A stretch of DNA of 64,000 bases, taken from contig NW_023501166.1 in NCBI RefSeq assembly GCF_014066305.1, forward strand, positions 62,001-126,000, read 5' to 3'. This stretch comes from Letharia columbiana (lineage: Eukaryota > Ascomycota > Lecanoromycetes > Lecanorales > Parmeliaceae). Shown here one piece after another: positions 1-11,905 of this stretch; the first letter of the stretch is position 1, and each line of letters opens with the position of its first letter. Both the position numbers and the translations under genes were made by a program. The notes beneath the pieces are model-generated. The model had not been told where the DNA came from. It searched no databases and saw only the letters and a program-made list of their open reading frames with translations.

Positions 1-811
1 CCACACTCATGCCGCAGGTCTCCAAGAATATATGCTCAATAGTCGGGCTCGCGCCAGGGTAATCAAGCCAACCATCTCGATAGCAGTCTCGGTACATTCC
101 GACCAGGTTGCGGCCATGCATGGATTGTATGCCCGGTAGTGAGGCGAGCAGAGGGAACATCTCCAGATCGCAGACGCCGTTCTCAGAAGTGTCCTTCTCC
201 AATACGTATACAGCCTTGAGCTTTGACAGAGCTCTGTCACCGTGGACGTCGAGGGATTGCCGTTTGATCAATCGTATCATCTCCTTCACTTGCTCTAACT
301 TAGTGTGGTCCAACCGAATCGTGAGCCTTCGAATGTTTGGAAGACAGGCAAGCATGAGAGCGAATAGATAGTCTTCATCGCCTATATTGATCTTTTCCAG
401 CCATCCGTCCACCTCATGTGCCGGTATGAGTCTGGTTCGGCGGAGAATATCCCTCAAGTCAGCCTCCTCCACAAGGCTTCTCTTGCAAGTAACTTCTGCC
501 ACCAACGCCGTCCTCTCTTTGTTGCGAGGTCCTTCAAAGTTCCTCCAGCTTCTGTGGCCTCGAAGTTCTACCGACTCGGGATAGAGCGCGATCCACGGCC
601 GCGCACACATCTCGTACAGCATATTTGCGGCGGCGACATGGTTGACATTGATCTTTGTATACTCCGCTTTTAGTTGTCTGTGTTCCTGCTGGATAGGCGC
701 TGCGATTTCTTTGACGCGATGACTTGTTCGACCGTAGTTCTCGAGATCTGCTGGTTGGACTCGCTGTGATATCTGATAGATCAGCTCGTTTGGCAAAGCG
801 TTGAACGACAT
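1..811 (-). CDS. F-box protein, 3' end cut by the window edge
   Basis: An open frame starts at an ATG at 809-811 and runs off the left edge with no stop, giving about 270 residues. The first ~45 residues fit an F-box: NALPNELIYQISQRV, then DLENYGRTSHRV, matching the LPxEL...DL...S pattern. F-box proteins recruit substrates to SCF ubiquitin ligases through Skp1. The rest (for example CLPNIRRLTIRLDHTKL) has the look of the leucine-rich or irregular C-terminal region common in fungal F-box proteins of unknown substrate. No intron is needed in the visible part. It is divergent from the phosphatase gene beginning at 1103. The family call is fairly secure; no specific orthologue is recognised. Confidence 0.8.
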   Translation of the reverse strand, partial: MSFNALPNELIYQISQRVQPADLENYGRTSHRVKEIAAPIQQEHRQLKAEYTKINVNHVAAANMLYEMCARPWIALYPESVELRGHRSWRNFEGPRNKERTALVAEVTCKRSLVEEADLRDILRRTRLIPAHEVDGWLEKINIGDEDYLFALMLACLPNIRRLTIRLDHTKLEQVKEMIRLIKRQSLDVHGDRALSKLKAVYVLEKDTSENGVCDLEMFPLLASLPGIQSMHGRNLVGMYRDCYRDGWLDYPGASPTIEHIFLETCGMSV

Positions 812-1102
812 GCTTGAAGCCACAGAGTGTCAAAGACAAGATACTTGACAGAAGCTTGATGAAAGTGGGAAAAGTTTGACACGAGTAACGATTCGAAATG
901 ATGACTCGTGGAAAGTATGCGGAGAGAGCGGGGAGTGTAAACAGTGCCTTGGCGAGCTTGGCACGAGCTGATGCCCCGCTTTTCGCGCCAAAGCTTGGTG
1001 CGAAAAGTCCAGCGGAATGTATACCTTAGCATTGATCAATTCCGCGGCATTCGGTTGAGGACTCCATCGTTGTGACTGTTCGTTGATAGGGTCGATTCCA
1101 AG
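812..1102. promoter_or_regulatory. Divergent intergenic promoter region
   Basis: The 291 bases between the F-box start codon (minus strand) and the phosphatase start codon (plus strand) must hold both 5' regions. I see no strong TATA box or repeat. Confidence 0.5.
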
Positions 1103-2170
1103 ATGCCTTTCCCTCAGACGTTGGAAGCAAAGCCCAAGTGCATCTTCTTCACCGATTTTGATGGTGCAGTCCATTCATTCAAGGAACGTGGAATTGGCAA
1201 TGGCTGACCAAAAAACAGGCACAATCACCCTTCATGATAGCAATGACTGGATGGTAGATGCAGTCCTAGTATCCTTCCAGCCCATCCCGCTCATATGACC
1301 TTCAGACCGACAATCTTGGCTTTGGTGGGGACCGTCGCCGCCAGGGAAATAAGGAAGTCCTGGAGGGAAAAGACACATTTCGGTATGCATCGCAACCTTG
1401 AAAAGGAGAGGATATCTGATGGGCTGATTAGCACTCCAGCGATTCCTTCAGAGCCATGATGGACAGCGTCAAAACGCCTTTCCCTGACTGCATCAAAGCA
1501 CTTTGCGACAACATCAAACTCGACCCATACTTCAACGACTTCTACAAATGGTCGAGAGAGAATGGTGTCCCAGTCATTGTCCTCTCTTCGGGCATGACAC
1601 CAATCATTCGAGCTCTTCTCGTTCATCTGATCGGACCAGAAGGTAATGACATTGAGATCGTGAGCAATGAGGTTGCGGATAGGCCCCCAAAGAAAATGGC
1701 AGAGGAAGCCGGCTGGCAAATAAAGTTCCATGATGAAAGTGGCTTCGGTCACGACAAGTCTCTGACCATTCGACCCTATGCCAAGTATTTCGAGGACAAT
1801 CCCAACGAGCCACGACCGACCATGTTCTATGCTGGAGATGGAGTATCAGATCTATCGGCAGCAAGGGAGACCGATCTGCTATTTGCCAAGAAGGGCCACG
1901 GTGAGCTGACCGCTCAATCAATTGCTATTTCCCGGACTTGACTGACTTGACCTCAGATCTCATCACATACTGCGAGCGAGAAGGTGTTCCTTTCACGGTC
2001 TTCGAGGACTGGCAATCAATCCTCGCAACCACAAAGGCCATATTGTAAGCTGTATCCCACCTGTGACCACAAAAGCCTGCTTACTTACCGCCCAAACCAA
2101 CAGCGAAGGAAAGACCAGCGTCAAGGAGCTGGCAGCCGAAAGCGCAGAGAAAGCCAATGAGAAGAACTAA
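1103..2170 (+). CDS. PYP1: HAD-family phosphatase, PYP1-like (polyol phosphatase type)
   Basis: Six exons (1103-1163, 1219-1253, 1306-1382, 1440-1900, 1957-2044, 2104-2170) join in phase to 262 codons. The protein opens with the HAD motif I nucleophile loop FFTDFDGTITLHDSNDW. VIVLSSGM is motif II, the DKS lysine after ESGFGHDKS is motif III, and AGDGVSDLSAA is motif IV. This order and spacing match the phosphoserine-phosphatase-like subfamily IB and closely resemble yeast Pyp1 (YNL010W), a cytosolic phosphatase of polyol phosphates. All acidic catalytic residues are present and the length equals the family norm. The start is set by the short N-terminus before motif I. Pyp1 orthology is inference; the HAD-IB assignment is direct. 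Confidence 0.88.
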
Positions 2171-2942
2171 ATCGGGTGGGGGCCCTTCTGAAGGTGTTAA
2201 CCGAGAGCATCCGAGCTCGTGCATACTGGAGAGAAACCCACCATCCTTTTTGCATAATTATTTGGTCATTGTCACGGCTAGAATCGAAAAATAGATACAA
2301 CCATATAGACGTAGAAGAAGAACTCGGGTTCTTTTTACAAGACCAGATGAACCGCTTACACACATGGTCGTTGATGCAACCGCCCGCTCATCTCCTAAAG
2401 GCCTGTCTTCCCTACGCCCGTCATTATGATTCGCCCTAACCATGCAGCCTAGCCAATCCATCCTTACGAATTTCTGACCCACCACCTCTCCTACAATGCC
2501 AACCTGGGACCCAAATGTGCTCGCTGGCTTTTGGGGGGGAGGGGGGGGGGGCTGTAGTTCAGTCTCCGGACGAAAAAAAACCTTCCACTTCGCAATACGA
2601 TTATTTTGCAACAACGGGACTCGTGGCAGAATATTACGCGGCAGCGGGATATTTCATACCAAAATCATTAATTGTCAATCCGTAGTTCTTCGCAAGAGGG
2701 GTATCCTGTCCGGAGACCTCAGGCCACAGCGGGAACCGTCTAAGTACAAAGGTAGAGACAGTGTGCCTCGAAGACGATCCATTGCTCGCCCGACGGGGAC
2801 TGCTCAAAGATATGGAACCATTATAATGTTTTCGTTACTCGGACATCCACCATAGTCACAACAGAGGCCCTAATGCCCCTACCCAGCAACAGCAGCCCTG
2901 ATCAATCGCACCGACACCACCCCCATCTGTGACACTCAGCCA
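2171..2942. other. Intergenic, no gene seen
   Basis: Convergent 3' regions of the phosphatase and the GPI-protein gene. A G-run interrupted by one A lies near 2534-2551, followed by an A-run. No open frame here has a recognisable motif. Confidence 0.6.
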
Positions 2943-4428
2943 TCAGATCGCCATGAAGACCGCCAGAATCACTGCCATGGAAATCACCGACAGCGGAACC
3001 TGGGTGCTCGTTGCGGACGAAGTGTCCGAAGGCTTGCTTTGGGCTGCGGCAATCAACGTCTTCTCGGCCCTACTGAAGGCGTAGCACGCGGTCGGGAGGC
3101 TGGTGGAGTAATTCTGCGAGAACGGCTGGGTGTCCGAGGGTTTCACGAGGATGAGGTTCAATGCCTCTTGAAAGACTTCCAGCGCGTCGACCCCGATCGA
3201 CGGGACGACCAGAGTGAGGTTTTGGTAGACTTGATCCGCAGGGAGGGATGCTGGGGCAGGGTCACAGGAGACGGTGACGTTGTGGACTTGCATGATTGTG
3301 GCGTCGAGTTTGGGAATGTCGAGGGTCACGGCAACTTGTAGGGAGACAGGAAGCCCACCTATAGAGGCGACGAAATTGACAGAGGGGCGGAAGGAGAACT
3401 CAACGCCAATGTTCAGATCTTTTGTTGAAGATGTAAAAGGGATTGGAGTAAGTGTCGATTCGTTGCTGATACCATTAGCTTGTTTGAAGATATTCACTCG
3501 AGAATAGGATGCTTACAATCCAAGAGATATCGACTGATTGAGAGATTCCAACGGAAGAAGCAGCTCAGAGCCGGGCGGAATCTATGCCAAAATGATCTAG
3601 TCTTGGTCTTCAAAGTTTGTACAACCCACTTACCTCGAAATCGAAGCCGTATGTAAAGCTGACATTATTTGTGGTATTGATCCATCCATAAATTTCCGGA
3701 TTAAGAGTAGCCGTGATAGTCAAATCACCAATCTGTAGAATAAGCCAAGAACTATCTGGGCAAACCGCGAGCACATACACTTTTTGTGAAAGTTTTCGAA
3801 GGTAAAGGTATAAGGAATTCGTTCGTCTGGTTGGACGTTTGGTTGAATGCAGTTAGGTTGACGGTCAAGTCGAAATGAGCGCTTAATGCATCGAATGTTG
3901 CACCCACCCAGAGACCTGAGAAGTCGAAGTCGGGGTGCATTTCAAGGACATCGGTGGGGGTCGGGATTTGGCTGCCGGGGAATGGGTCGTCAGGGATTTT
4001 GCCACCGCCAGAGAGACTGATGTTGCCAAAGACGTCGCAGTTGATACAGTCAATACTGAAGCCTTCAGGTCTACATACAGCGTAAGTGTCTCCACCATGA
4101 GACAAGAGTAACGTCCTTACGTGATTACATTCCCATCATATATGACTGGAGGATATACTCTGCCATTGATGATAATGTCCAGAGGCTCGTTGATCTCGTC
4201 CGGCGTGGGGGGCGAGGTGGCAGACGGGAGAAGTTGAGCAAAGTAAGAAGAGATCTCTCCAGCGAGTACTCCACCCAAAGAAGTAACAGCATCGAAATGA
4301 CCCGGGGAAGTGGTTGTTGCTGAAGTGGTTGTTGCTGAAGGGGATGCTGCAGCTGTTTGGTCCGTTTGTCCTATTGCACAAGCCGGAAGTACCGCAACGA
4401 GTACGAGAGTGACAGACTGGAGCCACAT
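2943..4428 (-). CDS. Secreted GPI-anchored protein (DUF7223-like)
   Basis: Five exons on the minus strand (4428-4121, 4070-3779, 3732-3634, 3581-3517, 3465-2943) join to 428 codons. The start at 4428 begins a clear signal peptide (MWLQSVTLVLVAVLPACAIG); an upstream in-frame ATG at 4452 would spoil it. An S/T-rich linker follows, then a beta-rich region with INCDVFGNISLSGG, several N-glycosylation sites (NLT, NQT, NVS, NTT) and a C-terminus of small residues plus a hydrophobic tail (VISMAVILAVFMAI), typical of a GPI-anchor signal. The Cys-pair motif and layout resemble fungal DUF7223-type wall proteins, but that link is tentative. It probably sits at the plasma membrane or wall. Confidence 0.8.
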
Positions 4429-6451
4429 AATCGAGATAGTATTGCCCCACAACTTCTATCTTGAGCACGTGCTTATTTCCAAGAAGAAGGAGAGATTCAG
4501 GCGACTCGAAGCCGAGAAAAACATACAATCAGACATACTGGCTACTGAACCTTTATGTCTGTTGACATGGGAGACCCCCCACTTTTACTGCGAGGTATTG
4601 GGTCAACTGCTAGCTCGCATTTCATCTGGAATTTTTGAGGTAAAGTGCATTCAGCTGCTCCTAGAGGGTGTGGGGTGAGTTTCTGAGAAGCCCAGATATA
4701 TTCGTTTCGACCAGTAAAAACCGTATTTTCCTCATATCTCCCGTAGTCTGTAGATCCAGTGCTTTTCAGGGCGGCTACCAACAACGTGGGAAAGGGAGCC
4801 TCTCGGCACAATTGCCGACCTAATGACCAGTAAGAAAGAGGATGCGAGTATGCGCTGCAAACTGTTCTGCAGCTGGTCTAGAGCTTTCTCGAGAGGCCAA
4901 AAGCGGTATTCGTTGGAGAAACGCTATGCAGAGCAGGTTTACACGATCAGGATCTAATGCAAGGCTAGAAATTATGTGATTTGCAGGAAGGGCGTTCTTC
5001 ATTAGGTGGGGACGGAAATTCGCTTGACCGGGATGCCCTAGAGTTAACGAGCGACAATGTACACTGCGGCTGTAAGACTCGAGAGGACGATTACGGAAAG
5101 GAAAGACCGTCAAGAGTCCCCGAATTGCGACTGCGAGAATCGGTATTCTTAGCTGGCCTGTCAGGCTGTGATAGGAAGGTAGAGAGACTCGAACACGTTT
5201 TGTAGCCTTATCGTAATCTCGATTTTAGGAAGAATACTGCTGATCTATACCCAAAGCTGCCGTCAGCACATAGCACATACACAAGGCGTTACCAATAGCA
5301 TAGAGAGCATCAACTTCTATCGACAGGGTTATAATTAGAGTATGTATAAGCCCATGGCAGAAGCGTGAAATCTCGTCCCATCTTGTCCGGGACAAACAAG
5401 GTTATCCCGGATCGAAAGTGAACAATCATTGATGAGCAGGCAAGGTTCACTGCTCCACGACGAGTGTGAATGTTGTCGAAGCTTTGGTGGCTTACATTTC
5501 GAGGTGTCACACGGGACACGACCCGGTCCGACGTACTCTTTTGGGAAGTTTATTAGTCTCCGATCAGAAGCGAGGTACTTTGCAAAAAAGTAACTTAATG
5601 TCACCAAAGTCCAGGGGTGCGAAGCATCCTCCTTGATGCATATCAAACATGCTGTCTTTGTAAGGCCGTCGTGCAGGAAGTAAAACTGAGATATGGTGCC
5701 CAAAGGAATACTTGAGGGTGTGAGGCATTTTTCGGTCGTGGTCGTTCTTGAGTGTTGAAGGCAGTCTTGAAGCCATAAACTCTTCCTCCCTCTAAAAAAA
5801 AACAACCGTGCGAGACCAGTTTTTATCGAAGGGGTGTCAGCTTTTCAAGCAGTACAATCAATTTACCCGGTTCATTGGGCACAGGGAGTACTCCTCTACC
5901 TCAGTGCGGCCCGGTTGCATAGTGGCACGAGTGGGTGGCTTGCTCGCCTGGTGAAAAATCGACGATCCGTAAGATTAGATAAAGAGACCCACCCCTCTCT
6001 CCCACGCTTTTGCTCGGAGTGTCGGGAGACCAATGTACCCAAAGAGTACGTGGCATCATGATGTGCAGTCCCAGGTTGTTCCACTGTCGCGGTGCCCCGC
6101 GCCGACTTGCCATTGGTATAGCGAACTGAACTAAGCTGATTGACCCGAAGGTTTGTGAAGCAACCCTAACCATTGTGTCCAAAGGGGAAGAGGCCTGAGC
6201 ATCTACCTCGAGTGATATAAAGTCCGTGCGAATAGCCGTACTCGTACCTGATAGATGGAAGAGCGGGCCCGTACGACTGTCACCGACACTATCGATTGGA
6301 GAAGACGGGAGGTAAAAGTTGCTCGAACAGTTTTGGACGACGGGTGATATCTCGGTGGCGCTTTTAGCTCAGCCTTGTGATCTTGGCAGCCACTAGCGCC
6401 CATCACGCTCGACTTGCTCTCACCAACCATCTCCATCTCTCACCATCAACC
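4429..6451. other. Intergenic, no gene seen
   Basis: About 2 kb between divergent genes. Several open frames of 60-156 codons occur on both strands (the longest at 5335-5805, minus) but none has a motif, splice support or coding-like composition. The last ~80 bases before the S12 gene are CT-rich with CCATC repeats, a usual fungal 5' leader. Confidence 0.5.
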
Positions 6452-7180
6452 ATGCCACCATCAACCATGCCATCCCTCCTACGCCTCCCATTCCTCCTCC
6501 CCTCGCTGTTCCGGCCCACTCTGCCGTCAACTTTCAAGAAATTCAACACCATCACTAACCGCACCCTCTCGACAACAACCTCCCTTTCCGCAACCCTGAT
6601 GCAAGTGCTCAAAAAGCCCCGCCAGCCCCAACGCGCCCGTCATCCCGTGTCGCCAGCGCTGGTAAACCGACCGCATATGAAAGGCGTCTGTTTGAGGGTC
6701 GTCAACAATTTCAAGCCGAAGAAGCCGAATTCCGCGGAGAGGAAGGTGGCGAGGGTTAGGCTGAGTAGTGGGAGGGCTGTTACTTGTTATATTCCTGGGG
6801 AGGGTGCGTGAATATTCCTCGTTATTCGCGTGGTGGTAGGAGGGTAAGGGGAGGGAGAAAGGGGTGGTGGGGGGATTGGAGACGCGGAGGGGTTCCGAGG
6901 AGATGGTAAAGAGGGAATGCTTGGCTGATTGAGTCGTGATACAGGGCACAATGTGCAACAACATAGTGTCGTGCTGGTGAGAGGGGGAAGGAGTCAGGAT
7001 TGTCCCGGTGTGAGGTACCATCTTGTTAGAGGAGCAATGGATCTGGTGAGTTACGTATTGAAAGATTCATGTGGTTGGTCAAATTTGATGGGCTAACATT
7101 ATGGACAGGGTGGCGTTGGGAATCGCATTACCGCACGGTCAAAGTATGGGACTAAGAAGCCGAAATCGGCAGCGGCTTAA
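6452..7180 (+). CDS. MRPS12: Mitochondrial ribosomal protein uS12m
   Basis: Three exons (6452-6803, 6945-7045, 7109-7180) give 174 codons. Residues after ~50 match bacterial/mitochondrial S12: [18 protein letters not shown], then [51 protein letters not shown] and a KKPKSAAA end. The KPNSA loop, which forms part of the decoding centre, is intact. The first ~50 residues are basic and S/T/P-rich, fitting a mitochondrial presequence. Starts at 6452 or 6467 are both possible; an in-frame ATG at 6377 lies in the CT-rich leader and is less likely. The gene is tail-to-tail with the GATA factor, 147 bases apart. Confidence 0.95.
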
Positions 7181-7327
7181 GGATTTTCATCAAAACTGTG
7201 TCTGTAGGATACCTCATTTAGAGCGGAGCATTGTGAGCGCTTCCAGAAATAAAGCTTGACTTGTATGCGACGCTCCAATCTATGGCCAATGGTATCTCCT
7301 GAGCATGAATATGTCTGTACAATGCCT

Positions 7328-9305
7328 TCAACCATCACCACCCAGCTCCTCGAGCTCCCGCTCTTTTGCTCTGAGGTCTAACCTCATCTGCTCCAAATCC
7401 ATCCTCAGCTTTGCTTTTTTCTCTCTCAACTCCCACCCACCCGGATCACTGCTCGTGCTTTGCCTGGGACCGTTGTTGGGAGGCGGTAGTTGATATCGTT
7501 GCGGTTGAGATTCTGGATGTGAATGTCGATGCAGCGGCGGCGGCTGCTGCTGCTGGTGGCCTATGCCGGATAGGTTAGGATCGATCGGCATTTCATCAAC
7601 CGCAGATTGAGGATGGTTCAAGATAGATGAGATGGAGCTTAGACGTTTTGCGCTTCCGCTCTCTGGGGTAGATGGTGAGGGGTTGTCTTGGTCTGTGTTG
7701 GAATGGCTTCGCTTCCGAGACGAAGAGCCCGGAAGCGGGCTCAATCGAGGATACGATCCAGGGTCGGAAGGACGATGCATAGACGAATCATGCATGCTAG
7801 ATAAAGAGGGAAGGTTTTGCTGTGGATGGCTCGATGGTCGCCGTCGCTGATCCTGTCGTTGATTTAACTGATAGCCTGTGAAATCTACTCCTATTGGAGG
7901 TGGGTCGTATTGGTGCTGATGTTCTAACTGACGCTCGTGCTGGCGAAGAGTGAGGTTCGCAGGACTATTGGGGTCCATGCTAGACTCAATGCGCTGTCTG
8001 TTTCTGACTTCTGGACTATCGAGATGGCCTGGAGTTGGGCGAAGGTCAAGGTTGAGAGGTCCGGCTTCCATGCTTGAAAAAGCTCGTTGCTTGCCCCGAC
8101 CTTCGTGACTTTCATGATGTTGTGGAGTAGGCGACGGTGAGACAGGAAAGGTTGAGAGTTGAGAAGCGTTTGGATCTTGCTCGTTGGTAGCAGGCACTAC
8201 CCTTTTTCTCCGCTTGATAACGGATTTCTTCATAGCGACTGGTCGATGTACGCCGTGAAGTTTGTGATAGAGCCCTGATAAGAATTAGCTACTGAGATCG
8301 TGTTCAAAACGTTACCCTTACCGCACGCGTTACATATCGTTCGGCCGCTTTCATCTCTCCGCCAGAGAGGCGTGATAGTTGTGCCGCAATTCTGGCAAGA
8401 AAGTACAAGACTTGTAGTGCTTTGGGCGATGGTAGAGGTATCTGGTGCAATCGAGGGTCGTGGACTGATATCCTCTTGGGATGTATTTGCAGCGTACGAT
8501 TCGTCGCCTCGCTGATGATCGATTGGGGTGGCTGTGCCTGGTACGGGATTATAAGCAACCTGCGTTGTCTTTGAAATTCGGTTGTTGAACGCTGGACAGC
8601 CGTTACAGCCATCTGCGCCTCCAGCACCATTGCAATGCCCTCCCCCAGGACACGAGCCCTTGGGTATCTGACCCGCTGCTACGTAGGTAGATCGGTGGTG
8701 ATGTCCCACGTCGTTAGCCAGCGGGGAGACACTTCGTTGAGGCTCTTGGTGATCCATCTCCGAACCGTGCGCCGAGACAGGGTTTGAAGAAGGCCTTTTC
8801 ATGCTTGTTGGTCGAGATATGTTCCGTGCCTTTGAGTACAACCCGCAAGCGTTGCACATAGTCGAACCATTTGGCGATCGTCGCCAAAGAGGTGTGCGTG
8901 TAGTGGCGCAATTGCTGAAAATCGTTTGTTAGTGTCCTACCGCAGACAACAGTTTCACACTCGGAGTGCATATTTTGGTGCATACCTGCAAACCTGCCCC
9001 AGAGGAGGTTGATTGTTGATGGGGGCATATTGTGCGTCTACATGACGCTCTTGTAGGGGAGACTCTCCGTTTCCGTTCTCATCCTCAATCGGTTCATCCC
9101 CTAGTCCTCCATCCCCATTTAATTCCGCGAAATTTGTTGTAGATGCTTCTGGTTCCAACGCCGAGCCAGGCATGCTGTCTCCATTGCTCTCCCAGCCCCT
9201 TCGCGAATGCTGTAGGAGCTGCTCCGCCGCTTCGAAATCAACGTCGGACTGCCTCGGGAAATGGTGGTACTGCTGCTGTAGTATCGAAGTGTCTTGCGGA
9301 CCCAT
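7328..9305 (-). CDS. sreA: Iron-responsive GATA factor (SreA/Sre1/Fep1 family)
   Basis: Three exons (9305-8986, 8914-8322, 8274-7328) give 619 codons. Two GATA zinc fingers are visible: C106-x2-C109-x17-C127-x2-C130 and C280-x2-C283-x17-C301-x2-C304, each with TPLWRR and CNACG. Between them lies the hallmark Cys-rich segment CPGGGHCNGAGGADGCNGC (about residues 195-213), which ligands iron or an Fe-S cluster in this family. After finger 2 comes the basic stretch HRPVAMKKSVIKRRKR. The C-terminus is a coiled coil (REKKAKLRMDLEQMRLDLR). Such proteins repress siderophore and iron-uptake genes when iron is plentiful. The family call rests on the two-finger plus Cys-rich layout; target genes are inferred. 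The ~70 nt intron 1 splits finger 1 between its first two cysteines. Confidence 0.93.
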
Positions 9306-10377
9306 CTCTTATGCCAGCGCCTCAATGAGGCCTTTTAGCTTGCCATGTTGGTGAAGAGAAGGATATGTTTGTGTGGGTCGTGATGTTGAAGCGAAGATTG
9401 ATAAGGTGTTCAGCGGAAGGGTGACAGGCCTGGGCTGTATGTGAATGCTGGTTGGTAGAAGATTGCGGAGAATCCGGGAAGACTACCTCGGAGTTATCGA
9501 GGGGGATGCCTCGTATGGCAGACTGGATTTACACGCTTAGCTTGGCTTGCCGGATCTTGCAAGTGACGGGAAAGAATGAACCTTATGTAGGATCAATACA
9601 GTAATCTGGTTCTGGAGTTGGTCTATTTCTCCTTCCGAGAATACCTCAGGAGTGACTTCTTTTAGTGATGTAGAGATGTAGAGATGTCGAGATGTACCTC
9701 AGGTAGGTTGGAAGGGAGGTCGATGAGTAAATGTGAATATTATATCGGGTTATATCGGCAAGGCAAACTCGAACCTGAAGAGGGTCACCAGTGGCGCCTG
9801 GGTTTCGGTGACCCACCCGATCGGATTCGCGTGCATTTACCCTATTCGCATGAAGCAAATTTAAAGCCACACTAAATCCCCGGATTGCATTATCAATCCC
9901 TTTGATCCATCTCTCATTGGCTATGAATGCTCTGGTCAAAATTCCATGTTAGGTGATAAGATTAAACAATGTGTCAACGTACATGTCCATAGAAAAGTGT
10001 TGGTAAGGTTGGCCTTTCCGCCTTGGCGAGGCTCCATGTGTAGCATACTAGGATTGTGAACAATACCAAGCATAGACCAGCGGGCGATGGGTTGGACTCC
10101 GGTAAAAGGCAGTCCTTGTTCTACATGCAACACCAGGAACAGGCCAAAAAAATTCTTCATCCCACCCAAGACACACCGCTAATACCATTACGTTATGGCT
10201 CTCTCTCTCAACCGTAGATACAGGCATAGTGATTAGGTAGTTCGGATATATCAAAACGCAATCCTCTTCCTTCCCTTCGCCGTTCCATGTAGTTCCTTCC
10301 TCCCTTTTGAGACTCTCATATTTGCTCGGCTCCCCACTGTCGCAAAGAATAAGTTGACGTGTCTCAGAAGGAAGGGT
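9306..10377. other. Intergenic: GATA-factor promoter and TVP15 3' region
   Basis: No gene seen. A TGATAA motif (HGATAR-type, as bound by GATA factors) is at about 9409-9414, ~100 bases upstream of the GATA-factor start, which would allow autoregulation; a single 6-mer is weak evidence. Confidence 0.45.
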
Positions 10378-11030
10378 TCAAAGCCTTACTTCGCCACTGG
10401 CGTCTCTCATGTTCTGCGGCGGTTCAATCGATGGGATGTACTCGAGTATGCCATAGCCGAGGCCTACGATCGCAATTATGGAGCCAGGGACAACACGAAT
10501 GGCCGATGTTTGGAGCAGGATTGTTCCGACAAAGATGTAGACTGGCGCTCCGTGTCAGACCCTGTTCTCAATGCCGACAAGCTCATTCCCAACTCACATA
10601 TGCCGCGACCAAGAAAGCTAAAGAGGAATGGCGCCCATCTCGACATATAAGGCGGGATCTGAAATTCGAGCAAGAGGGTCGCTGGATAACCAATCGTCAG
10701 CATGGGTGCCTTTAGCGGTAAGCTGCTTGGGGCTGACCGGCTCCGAATATTATAACATAGCATCCAACGATAACACTTTGGCTATCGCAAAGGATTAGCT
10801 AAAGCGTCTCAGAAGGCAAGGGATGAAGGCTTACAATCCAATTGGGAAGAACTGCCCAATGCCTCCGAGGATCATCAAACCGCCAACAGCTAGATTGACT
10901 AGCCGAACTGCGAAGAAAGAGCTTGAGATTAGTATTTGATCCGTAGAAGCGATGTCGTCGCGCAAAGCGTTTGCGCGCCCAAATCGCATCTCAAAGAGGC
11001 TGGGAACGTACAGATGTTTGAGAGATCCAT
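10378..11030 (-). CDS. TVP15: Golgi membrane protein TVP15 (COPI-associated)
   Basis: Five short exons (11030-11012, 10907-10835, 10781-10738, 10681-10598, 10541-10378) join in phase to 127 codons beginning MDLSNIFRLVNLAVGGLMIL. Further recognisable blocks are LGGIGQFFPIGFQSVIVGCY, LLLEFQIPPYMSRWAPFLFS, FLGRGIFYIFVGTILL and the end YIPSIEPPQNMR. This is the Tvp15/COPI-associated membrane protein pattern: four hydrophobic spans with a conserved EFQIPP loop after the second. Yeast Tvp15 is a late-Golgi vesicle protein of 143 aa with no known catalysis. Splitting so small a protein across five exons makes it invisible to ORF scanning. The assignment is strong. Confidence 0.92.
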
Positions 11031-11442
11031 ACTGAGTTGTTAGGGGATAGGTTGAGAAGCGTTGGTCGTCTGCTGTAGTAATGTGTCGATTCGATACAGG
11101 CAATATGGATACTGGGAAGGAAGGAGGAGCAGCTTTATGTAGAATGTCTGGAAATTTTCTTGAACGTTGTCGCGAGCAAGCTGGGAGGTTGGGCGCCAAA
11201 GACTCCGGGTTACAGCTCGGCAGGGATTGCGCGGCTTGGCATACGTACAACCTCACAATATCCTTAGTACAGCGCGTTAGCTTCTTTGTTTTGTGTATCA
11301 AATCTCTGTGATCACTGTGAGCAAATGAAGGATCGCCATAATTACCGAAAAACTTGCGTTATCTCGTTATCTAGGTACTGCTGATGCCATTTGTGCTACA
11401 AAAGATGGGATATTCTTGCCCGATACTCTCCATAATCAACAT
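11031..11442. other. Intergenic, TVP15 upstream region
   Basis: Nothing beyond short random frames is seen here. Confidence 0.5.
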
Positions 11443-11905
11443 CTAACATCCGACCTTCCAAATTCTTCCAGCACATTGAGTGTCGACAGTACAAATACCC
11501 GAAGGACCCTTTTTAGGGTTCGCACCAGGATACATGTGATCTTCGAGAGTCGCCGTCCCACCATCCGCCCGGTCGTTGACCTGGCACCGAATATCATCCG
11601 CCCCACTGTTGATGCCTTCTGTCAAGCAGCTGTTGCAGTACTGATGTCCATCCGCTGGGGTATTGCCAGCGATGCCAGCATAGCCGTCATACCCAGAATC
11701 TCTGGTGCAGAACACCGTCTCGCTCAGGCTGGCTAGGTAAGGTCCTCCGCCGTTGGCGGTAAGTGCACTGTAAGCGAGCCAGCCTTTCAAGAGTGTGGCT
11801 TGATCTTGGGTGTCGAAGATGCTGTGGCTATGGTCTGGCAGGTCACCATCGCGCCCATGTTGTCGACTTAGACGGGGTCTGTGTATTGGGAGGTGGGCTT
11901 GCCGT
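11443..11905 (-). CDS. Possible Cys-rich protein fragment, unrecognised
   Basis: A stop-free minus-strand stretch ends at a stop at 11443-11445. It reads as natural protein: HSHSIFDTQDQATLLKGWLA, then GYDGYAGIAGNTPADGHQYC, DDIRCQVNDR and a Cys-containing end. It carries seven cysteines over its last ~90 residues. There is no in-frame ATG, so an upstream exon would be needed. The best upstream candidate (an ATG near 11958) runs into a stop in its own frame without a usable donor. It is either the last exon of a small Cys-rich protein or a gene remnant. I do not recognise the family. Confidence 0.35.

Noticed and set aside
5335..5805. 156-codon open frame on the minus strand
   Set aside because: No motif, odd composition, no partner exons and overlapping frames of similar length; treated as chance.
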